A stretch of DNA of 5,532 bases from Anaerolineales bacterium UBA1136 (GTDB lineage Bacteria > Chloroflexota > Anaerolineae > Anaerolineales > UBA11657). Shown one piece after another: positions 1-5,206 of the stretch. Each line of letters starts with the position of its first letter. Position 1 is the first letter of the stretch. The position numbers and the translations under genes were made by a program. The notes below the pieces were generated by a model. The model was not told where the DNA came from, did not search any database, and saw nothing but the letters and a program-made list of their open reading frames with translations. The DNA is taken from contig DCAJ01000011.1 of NCBI GenBank assembly GCA_002311455.1, forward strand, positions 332 to 5,863. The letters are read 5' to 3'.

Positions 1-207
1 AACTAAAGATTTTTCGTATCCAATCAGTAAATGTGACTAGTGTGGTAACTCGATTTGCTGGTTCAGTATTGCGCATGGGAGGATCGCATCGGGTAAATAA
101 TAGGTGTTTGTGTGGTTAAGGCTAGAATTGATTTTGTTCCCAATCGGAATATTTGATGATTATGCATTAAGCGACTGATATGGATTATTCGATCAGACGC
201 TCAGTTT

Positions 208-219
208 ACCATATATGGT
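208..219. repeat. 12-bp perfect palindrome ACCATATATGGT
   Basis: ACCATATATGGT reads identically on both strands. It sits two bases before a TATAAT hexamer (222-227) and is the first of three dyads in about 70 bp. A dimeric regulator could bind such a site. No regulator family is recognised from the bases, and AT-rich palindromes of this length also arise by chance. Confidence 0.4.
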
Positions 220-227
220 TATATAAT

Positions 228-243
228 GCCTAATCCCATAGGC
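228..243. repeat. Short inverted repeat, 5-bp arms
   Basis: GCCTA (228-232) pairs with TAGGC (239-243) around a 6-base loop. Alone it is weak. It is listed because it lies between a perfect 12-bp palindrome and a perfect 12-bp hairpin, which makes a compact cluster of dyads. Confidence 0.3.
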
Positions 244-249
244 TCATCG

Positions 250-279
250 ATGGCCCATATTATGTTAAATATGGGCCAT
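250..279. repeat. Perfect 12-bp stem, 6-base loop hairpin
   Basis: ATGGCCCATATT (250-261) is exactly complementary to AATATGGGCCAT (268-279), with the loop ATGTTA (262-267). The stem has five consecutive G/C pairs. Neither side is followed by a T run, so it does not look like a standard intrinsic terminator in either direction. It lies about 30 bases upstream of the putative ferredoxin -35 box. It could be a terminator of non-canonical type for an upstream gene, an operator, or a transcript-stabilising structure. The structure is certain from the sequence; the role is not. Confidence 0.75.
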
Positions 280-307
280 TAGCAATCATATCTCAGTTGG
301 TCTTCGG

Positions 308-336
308 TTGACTTCTTTCACGAATTGCGGTATAGG
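308..336 (+). promoter_or_regulatory. Putative sigma-70-type promoter for the ferredoxin
   Basis: TTGACT (308-313) matches the -35 consensus at five of six positions. After an ideal 17-base spacer comes TATAGG (331-336), a four-of-six match to TATAAT. Transcription would begin near 343, giving a short leader of about 25 bases that ends in the AGGG ribosome binding site at 357-360. Spacing and position are good. The -10 box is imperfect and there is no experimental support. Confidence 0.5.
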
Positions 337-367
337 TTATGATTGATATTGATAATAGGGTGTGATT

Positions 368-724
368 ATGCCAAAATTAACGATCGAAGGTGTTGGAGAG
401 TTTGATGTTGATCATGAGATTCGTCTCGTGGTAGCAATTGAAGATAATAATGGTGACATAAACCATGCTTGTGGTGGGAATGCCAGATGTACTACATGTC
501 GAGTTAAGTTTATCAATGGAGAGCCCGATGGATATTCCCAAGCAGAGTATGAAAAATTAGTTCAAACGAATTCTTTGGGCGAATACCGTTTGTCTTGCCA
601 ATGTTTAGTTGAAGGAGATATGACTGTTCGCGTACTGGATAGATTTAGTATTTCAGGGCGCCCTGATCCCGGGCCGCGCCCAGAAGACAATATAACCCCA
701 GAGCCTAAATGGATTACTCCGTAG
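368..724 (+). CDS. [2Fe-2S] ferredoxin
   Basis: Small soluble electron carrier of 118 residues. Four cysteines, C35, C41, C44 and C77, form the C-x5-C-x2-C-x32-C arrangement that binds a [2Fe-2S] cluster in plant/adrenodoxin-type ferredoxins. The first three sit in the cluster loop HACGGNARCTTC. A fifth cysteine (C79) lies just after the last ligand. The beta-grasp part ends near residue 95 and is followed by a proline-rich tail (about 96-118) that is probably disordered. The ATG at 368 was chosen because AGGG (357-360) lies seven bases upstream; the in-frame GTG at 362 would be almost on top of that site. The gene stands alone, so its reductase and acceptor cannot be inferred. The fold assignment is firm; the physiological partner is unknown. 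Confidence 0.93.
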   Translation: MPKLTIEGVGEFDVDHEIRLVVAIEDNNGDINHACGGNARCTTCRVKFINGEPDGYSQAEYEKLVQTNSLGEYRLSCQCLVEGDMTVRVLDRFSISGRPDPGPRPEDNITPEPKWITP

Positions 725-734
725 AAATAGTAGC

Positions 735-756
735 AGCGTGCCTTATAGAGCATGCT
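735..756. terminator. Weak stem-loop between convergent genes, possible terminator
   Basis: AGCGTGC (735-741) pairs with GCATGCT (750-756), using one G-T wobble, around an 8-base loop. It lies in the 65-bp gap between the ferredoxin stop and the stop of the oppositely oriented aminotransferase, where a bidirectional terminator would be expected. No T tract follows on either strand, so intrinsic termination would be inefficient at best. Confidence 0.22.
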
Positions 757-789
757 AGGTTTCGTCTAGTATATTGGACCTGAGATGAG

Positions 790-1671
790 CTATTTGTTTG
801 TGTAGGATTGTTGGTAAGAAGTCATTAGTTCTCCCATGTAATTAGTCAGTTGTCCGGGTTTGCCATCACCAATAATTTGGCTGTCGACTCTTATTATCGG
901 AACAACATTTCTGGTGGAAGACGCAAAAAACATTTCTTTCATTTCGTCTAATCTGTTTAGCGTAATTGTTATTTCTGACAACTGTAATCCATTGGATTTT
1001 GCTAGATCTATTATCACTTTTCTGGTAATTCCGTCTAGTATTCTGCCATCTAGTGGAGGTGTCAATAAATGATTGTCATTGTCTACAGCAAATATGCTGA
1101 ATGTGGTTCCTTCTAAGATTGTTTGGTTGTCTAGTGGCGAGACGAACAAAGCGTCGTCTGCTTTGTGGTCCTTTACTACTGTTTGGTTTGCAACCACTCC
1201 TCCAATGTAGCTTAGTAATTTTACTTCAGGCCATTCTCTTTGGTAGACAAAGCTTGCTAGGGAAATGCCATTTTGGTACCATTCATCAGAGGGAGTTGTG
1301 AGTGGGAAGGCTAGGATATATAGATGGGCTGGACCCTTTGGCGCCATAGTGCCAGGTGCGGGTGCTCCGCCACTATACATGATTTGTAATAGCATGTCGC
1401 CTACTGGCAGATTTTTCTTTACTAATCGGAGGATTATCCCTTGTAGAGTAGTGGGATTATGTGGAAGTTTCATCGCTAGTCTCTTTGCTGAGTAAAATAG
1501 ACGTTCTATATGTTTCTCTAAGCGAAACACATTGCCACTATTCAACGTCCGGCAGGCAGTGAATATTCTGTAGCCACGAAATGTGCCTAGCATATCTTGT
1601 GAGACATTAATGCTTACTTCATCAGTCAGGACATATTCCCCATTAGCATACGAATAGATCGGTTTTTTCAT
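790..1671 (-). CDS. Class IV PLP aminotransferase (branched-chain aminotransferase / aminodeoxychorismate lyase family)
   Basis: Fold-type IV pyridoxal-phosphate enzyme of 293 residues, the usual size for this family (branched-chain amino acid aminotransferase, D-amino acid aminotransferase, 4-amino-4-deoxychorismate lyase). The N-terminal half has the family pattern RGYRIFTACRT (32-42) and VFRLEKHIERL (48-58). K151 in VKLLSYIGGVVANQ is the likely Schiff-base lysine. ILEGTTFSIFAV (185-196) carries the cofactor-contacting E187; the Asn usual in the SNIF-type motif is Ser192 here. TPPL (204-207) and GITR (214-217) follow, then SSTRNVVPI (251-259). The motifs do not separate transaminase from lyase activity, so no gene symbol is given. 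The ATG at 1671 gives a complete N-terminus, but the bases before it (AACAACAACCTTT) contain no Shine-Dalgarno sequence. It is convergent with the ferredoxin and divergent from the protease. Confidence 0.88.
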   Translation of the reverse strand: MKKPIYSYANGEYVLTDEVSINVSQDMLGTFRGYRIFTACRTLNSGNVFRLEKHIERLFYSAKRLAMKLPHNPTTLQGIILRLVKKNLPVGDMLLQIMYSGGAPAPGTMAPKGPAHLYILAFPLTTPSDEWYQNGISLASFVYQREWPEVKLLSYIGGVVANQTVVKDHKADDALFVSPLDNQTILEGTTFSIFAVDNDNHLLTPPLDGRILDGITRKVIIDLAKSNGLQLSEITITLNRLDEMKEMFFASSTRNVVPIIRVDSQIIGDGKPGQLTNYMGELMTSYQQSYTNK

Positions 1672-1732
1672 AAAGGTTGTTGTTATTTCACAAATATTAT
1701 GACTAAATGTTGCTTGAATATTTTAGTAGGTA

Positions 1733-1784
1733 TATTTTAGTATATTTTGGACAATATATGGTTTGACCAAAATATACTAAAATA
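1733..1784. repeat. Perfect 18-bp inverted repeat with 16-base spacer
   Basis: TATTTTAGTATATTTTGG (1733-1750) is the exact reverse complement of 1767-1784, separated by 16 bases. The 10-base core TATTTTAGTA also occurs at 1719-1728 as an additional direct copy, and TATATTTT repeats at a 10-base step (1731 and 1741). The dyad centre is about 87 bases from the aminotransferase start and about 216 from the protease start. It looks like a multi-site operator or a curved-DNA regulatory element. It has no transposon-like features such as an internal ORF or target-site duplication. The symmetry is certain; the function is inferred. Confidence 0.85.
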
Positions 1785-1875
1785 GAATTAATAGTAATGC
1801 TGGATACGTGGACTTGTTGGCGTAAACATTATCTTATAGTCTTCTAGTAAAATCTTATTTGGGATCTATACGTAG

Positions 1876-1881
1876 TATAAT
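1876..1881 (+). promoter_or_regulatory. Candidate -10 box for the FtsH-like protease gene
   Basis: TATAAT is an exact -10 hexamer 93 bases before the protease ATG. Hexamers at spacers of 16-18 bases (around 1852-1859) match TTGACA poorly, and there is no TGn extension, so this is only a candidate. It could be functional with an activator. Exact TATAAT also appears easily by chance in DNA this AT-rich. Confidence 0.3.
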
Positions 1882-1974
1882 GTTGTCATCGTCTTATATA
1901 CATAACCCGTATCTAAGAGCGAAACTAGATTGCACAACCAACATCTGGGTCAACTGTAGGGCCTAGGGGCAGAT

Positions 1975-3900
1975 ATGAATAATAGTGACAAAATAAATGA
2001 TTTAGAGGGAAAAATTGGCAAGGACGATAGATCTAATAATACCCAATCTAATCGCTATGCTGATGCAGTGGAGCAAAAGACACAGGATATAGCTTCGTCG
2101 GTTGGTGGCTTAATATCCAAGAGAAGGCAGATTTTGGAAATTATCCTTAATATTGTGCGCAAGTCATGGTGGATGATATTGTCCGTCGCGATGATAGTAT
2201 GGGCTTCTGCAGATCCTAGTGTACTAAATTTATTTCTGTTGGCTATTTCGTTTATAGGTAGGCTATTATTTGCCGTTCTGTTTATGATAGTGCAATTTGG
2301 AGCATTATTCTGGTTTATCAGTAGAACTAGAACAGTTGTGGTAAAACCCGGGGATGACAAAGAGGTTACTTTCGATGATTATTGGGGACAGCCAGCCTTA
2401 CTTAGTTTGGTGAAGCAATGGATTAGTCTTCTAGGAGATAGGGACAAGTTCGTTGCAATGGGTGGGCAATATATCAATGGACTGATGTTATTTGGAGAAC
2501 CTGGTACTGGCAAAACATTGCTAGCCAAAGCTATGGCTGGTGAAGCAGGGATTGCATTTATGTCCGTTGAGGGTTCTGGGTTTCGCGGCATGTTTTTCGG
2601 TATGGATACCTTAAAGATGATTACATTTGTTAAAAAGGCTCGTAAACTTGCTAGGGAATATGGTGCATGCATCGCGTATATTGATGAAATTGATGCAGTC
2701 GGTGCCAGCCGAGGCGGAGTAATGGGTGAAGGTCAAATGCAGGGGGGCATGATGGGCGGTGGCATGATGAATGGAGCGTTGACCCGATTGCTTTATGAGA
2801 TGGATGGCATAAGTGAACCGTCGCGTATGGACAAAATTAAGGCACGAATCAACAAACTTCTTGGAAAAGAGCCGCCTAAGCGAGATTGGCATGTGCTGTT
2901 TATGGGTTCAACTAACCGTCCTGATGTGCTTGATCCGGCATTGCTTAGGCCCGGCAGGTTTGACCAGATAATTAAGGTTGATAGGCCTGACCGCGTGGGA
3001 CGTAAAGCCATCATTAAGGGGTATTTATCAAAGATTAATCATGATGTGGCTATTGATGTTGATGCAATAGTAGCAGATACTCCTAGAGCCACTCCTGCGC
3101 AGGTTATGTCAGCTATAACCAAGGATTCAGTCAGGAGGGCACTTTTTGCTGACAGGGAGTATGTAAAGCAAGAAGACATTGATCAAGCTATTCAAGAACA
3201 GTTGGTTGGAATGGCTAATCCAATTGAAGACATGGATCCGGTGTTACTTAGGCAGGTTGCCTATCATGAGGCGGGACATGCGATTATTCAGCACTATGTT
3301 ATGCCGGACCAACGTATCTCACGTGTAAGCATCGTACGAAGATCAAGCGGTACTTTGGGTTATATGTTGCCAGTAGATACTGTTGAGATGTACGGACAAC
3401 CGCTTAGAAGAATTGTCAGTCGGATAATGGTAGCCCTGGCAGGGCACTTAGCAGTGAAAGTATTCATGGGAGAATTTTGGACTGGGGCTACTGGCGATTA
3501 CAATATGGCTAGAACGGAACTCAGGAATCTTGCTGTGCATGGATTTTTTGGTCCACCAGTATCGGAGCTGTACCGTGATGTGAAGGAGCTCCAATTCTCT
3601 GATGAAAGAGTTGAGAGGATTTGGGTAAGTTTGGAGGAGCAAATTGAAAGCATGCTCGTAGAGCATGCTGATGAAGTTGAGGCATTAGTAGAACGGTTGC
3701 TCGAAAGGCGAGATTTGTCAAACATGGAAGTGTTGGAATTGCTAGGTAAGAATAGCTTGCAGCTGGCAGACGATGAAGGGATAGAAATGGAGAGTGTTTT
3801 AGAGCAAATAGGGACAAATGTAGAGGGACTAGAGTACAAGCGCAAGCAGGCTAAAGTAGCGGCTTCAAGAGAGAATAATCAGGCCGCAGATAGTAGCTGA
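1975..3900 (+). CDS. Divergent FtsH-type membrane AAA+ zinc metalloprotease
   Basis: ATP-driven membrane protease of 641 residues (family M41) that would unfold and degrade membrane or cytosolic proteins from the cytoplasmic side. A hydrophilic N-tail (1-60) precedes hydrophobic stretches at about 64-79 and 82-115. The AAA module has Walker A GEPGTGKT (174-181), pore motif MFFG (206-209), Walker B with D237-E238, sensor-1 N314 and arginine fingers R325 and R328. The protease domain has HEAGH (431-435) and a probable third zinc ligand D508 in GATGD. The C-terminus (about 540-641) is charged and helical-looking. Unusual points are the near-absence of an extracytoplasmic domain between membrane segments, a Met/Gly-rich loop (248-267) and an extra basic segment (about 280-304). 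The start is supported by AGGGG five bases upstream. All catalytic residues are present, so it should be active; I leave the symbol blank because it is clearly not a standard ftsH. Confidence 0.92.
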   Translation: MNNSDKINDLEGKIGKDDRSNNTQSNRYADAVEQKTQDIASSVGGLISKRRQILEIILNIVRKSWWMILSVAMIVWASADPSVLNLFLLAISFIGRLLFAVLFMIVQFGALFWFISRTRTVVVKPGDDKEVTFDDYWGQPALLSLVKQWISLLGDRDKFVAMGGQYINGLMLFGEPGTGKTLLAKAMAGEAGIAFMSVEGSGFRGMFFGMDTLKMITFVKKARKLAREYGACIAYIDEIDAVGASRGGVMGEGQMQGGMMGGGMMNGALTRLLYEMDGISEPSRMDKIKARINKLLGKEPPKRDWHVLFMGSTNRPDVLDPALLRPGRFDQIIKVDRPDRVGRKAIIKGYLSKINHDVAIDVDAIVADTPRATPAQVMSAITKDSVRRALFADREYVKQEDIDQAIQEQLVGMANPIEDMDPVLLRQVAYHEAGHAIIQHYVMPDQRISRVSIVRRSSGTLGYMLPVDTVEMYGQPLRRIVSRIMVALAGHLAVKVFMGEFWTGATGDYNMARTELRNLAVHGFFGPPVSELYRDVKELQFSDERVERIWVSLEEQIESMLVEHADEVEALVERLLERRDLSNMEVLELLGKNSLQLADDEGIEMESVLEQIGTNVEGLEYKRKQAKVAASRENNQAADSS

Positions 3901-3950
3901 ATAGATTAAGTTTTGGGGTCTTGTAGTCTCGGCAAAATGTTATATTAGGA

Positions 3951-5031
3951 TTACAGGCCAGATCTAAGGAAAGTCTCCATTAGTTCATCGAGGTCGCCGT
4001 CTAATACAGATTGTGTATTGCCTACTTCATGTTGTGTTCGATGGTCTTTTACCAACTGATATGGGTGTAGAATATATGATCGTATTTGGCTTCCCCACTC
4101 GGCTTTAACGTAATCTCCTCGTAGGTCGTCAAGTTCTTTTTGTCTTTGGATCTCTTGTGCTTCATATAGTTTTCCACGCAGCACTTTCATGGCGTTTTCT
4201 CTATTTTGTGACTGGGAACGTTGATTTTGGCATTGCACGACTATTCCTGTAGGTATGTGTGTGATTCGTACTGCTGTATCGTTTTTTTGCATGTGTTGGC
4301 CTCCAGCTCCTTGCGCACGGAAAGTATCTATGTTTAGGTCCTTTGCGTTTATCGTTATCTCTGCCACTGCGTCAATGTCAGGTAAGGCCTCAACCATTGT
4401 AAAAGATGTATGTCGTCTATTTGCTGAATCAAAGGGTGAGATACGTACTAGTCGGTGCACTCCTCGTTCTGCCCGTAAGTATCCGAATGCATAAGGTCCA
4501 TCTATGGTTACTGTGACACTTTTTATTCCAGCTTCTTCACCGGCCGATTGATCAATTATTTCTGAAGCAAATCCGCGTCTTTCTGACCAGCGCATATACA
4601 TGCGAAGCAACATGCCAGCAAAATCTTGAGAGTCTACTCCACCTGCTCCTGCATGTAGAGTTAGGATAGCGTTACCACGGGAATGTTCCCCTGATAGCAT
4701 GGCTTCTAGATCCAATCTGGTGGTTCTATTCTCGATATCAACAACTTCGGCGGTTATATCGTCTAGAAGAGAACTGTCATCGAGTTGTGCTAACTCTATA
4801 GCGTCTGATATTCTGCGAGTTAGATCATCCCACTCCTGGATTTGCTCTCCTAATATGGTGACTTGCTGCATTATTTGCCGTGCATTGTCTGGGTTATTCC
4901 ACAAACCCGGATCCGCTGACTGTTTTTGAAGTGCAGATAGTTCGCCTCTTTTACTTGGGAGGTCAAAGGCGCTCCATAAGCGTTTGCACTGTTTTATTTG
5001 TGTGTGATAGTCTAGCAATTAGATCTTGCAT
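3951..5031 (-). CDS. prfB: Peptide chain release factor 2, with programmed +1 frameshift
   Basis: Recognises UGA and UAA stop codons in the ribosomal A site and triggers peptide release. The gene is split: codons 1-22 run from the ATG at 5031 to CTT (4968-4966), an in-frame TGA follows at 4965-4963, and reading resumes one base later at GAC (4964-4962). The joined protein is 359 residues, against 365 for E. coli RF2. In joined numbering, SPF (198-200) is the RF2 stop-codon recognition tripeptide and GGQ (243-245) the peptidyl-tRNA hydrolysis motif, followed by VRITHIPTG and QCQNQRSQSQN. The ATG is preceded by AAGGAG six bases upstream. A TTG at 5018 in the second frame would give 355 residues but an N-terminus unlike RF2 and no ribosome binding site. 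It converges on the protease gene. Low RF2 should raise frameshifting at the TGA and so its own synthesis. Confidence 0.96.
4962..4975 (-). promoter_or_regulatory. prfB programmed +1 frameshift signal
   Basis: Read on the minus strand, the site is GGAG (4975-4972), CGC (4971-4969), CTT (4968-4966), TGA (4965-4963), C (4962). This reproduces the E. coli prfB arrangement: an internal Shine-Dalgarno-like element exactly three bases before the slippery CTT, then UGA in the weak UGAC context. The peptidyl-tRNA-Leu slips from CUU to UUU, and translation continues with GAC (Asp). The Leu-Asp junction aligns with the known RF2 junction, 22 residues before the conserved Trp of the DPGLWNNP segment, as in E. 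coli. Confidence 0.95.
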
Positions 5032-5206
5032 GTTGTGCTCCTTGCATATACTTATTCATGAATTGTTAATGGAAATGACATTATATGTTATAAGGATCAA
5101 GGAAAAGAAATAGGTGATAAGCTCATTATAAACATGTGTTTTCTAGTATCGATTAACTATACTAAAGGATGGATTATAACATTCTCTAGTTGGGCGTTAC
5201 CTTTCG
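5032..5206 (-). promoter_or_regulatory. prfB upstream region with candidate promoters
   Basis: This 175-bp gap holds no gene. On the minus strand it contains three exact TATAAT hexamers, at 5178-5173, 5130-5125 and 5085-5080. The first is preceded by TG plus one base, an extended -10 form (5181-5173), and lies about 29 bases past the upstream gene's stop. None has a convincing -35 box at 16-18 bases. The prfB ribosome binding site AAGGAG ends six bases before the ATG at 5031. No hairpin with a T tract is seen after the upstream gene, so read-through into prfB is also possible. Confidence 0.35.

Larger units (their letters stand above)
1..367. other. Non-coding left flank with dyad cluster
   Basis: No gene is supported here. 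One plus-strand frame is open from the left edge to a TAA at 117-119 (38 codons), and one minus-strand frame is open over about the first 114 bases. Neither shows a recognisable motif, and the minus-strand ATG at 76-74 lacks a ribosome binding site. The right half holds three dyad-symmetric elements (208-219, 228-243, 250-279) and then the putative ferredoxin promoter. The region could be the downstream flank of a gene lying just outside the window, but this cannot be decided from the sequence alone. Confidence 0.5.
1672..1974. other. Divergent intergenic region, aminotransferase / FtsH-like protease
   Basis: This 303-bp gene-free stretch must hold the promoters of both flanking genes. The left half is very AT-rich and contains the 18-bp inverted repeat and the phased A/T tracts. 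For the minus-strand gene, CATAAT (1702-1697) is a five-of-six -10 match, but no convincing -35 box precedes it. For the plus-strand gene, TATAAT (1876-1881) is an exact -10 hexamer, again without a good -35 box. The longest ATG-started frame I checked on the plus strand (from 1798) is only 16 codons, so no hidden gene is proposed. Confidence 0.6.

Noticed and set aside
1..76. Minus-strand frame with ATG at 76-74 running off the left edge
   Set aside because: The bases before the ATG read TCCTCCC, the opposite of a ribosome binding site, and the 25 visible residues resemble nothing I know.
3..119. Plus-strand frame open from the left edge to a TAA (38 codons), possible C-terminus of an upstream gene
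   Set aside because: The translation shows no recognisable motif, and a 38-codon open run is not rare by chance. A minus-strand frame over the same bases is also open, so neither can be preferred.
362..367. GTG at 362 as the ferredoxin start
   Set aside because: The AGGG ribosome binding site at 357-360 is one base away from it, too close, but seven bases from the ATG at 368.
562..753. Minus-strand ORF across the end of the ferredoxin, and similar antisense frames over the protease, aminotransferase and prfB
   Set aside because: They are shadows of well-supported genes, with low-complexity translations and no supporting motifs.
1733..1784. The inverted repeat as a miniature transposable element or intrinsic terminator
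   Set aside because: It is only 52 bp with no target-site duplication seen. The stem is almost purely A/T with a 16-base loop, and it lies between divergent starts, where no transcript needs to end.
4963..4965. In-frame TGA in prfB as a pseudogene-causing frameshift or sequencing error
   Set aside because: The exact slippery CTT TGA C with GGAG three bases upstream is the known programmed site, and the remaining 337 residues are intact with SPF and GGQ.
5016..5018. TTG at 5018 as the start of RF2
   Set aside because: It has no ribosome binding site, its first 18 residues are unlike RF2, and the frameshift structure with the ATG at 5031 explains the 5' end fully.
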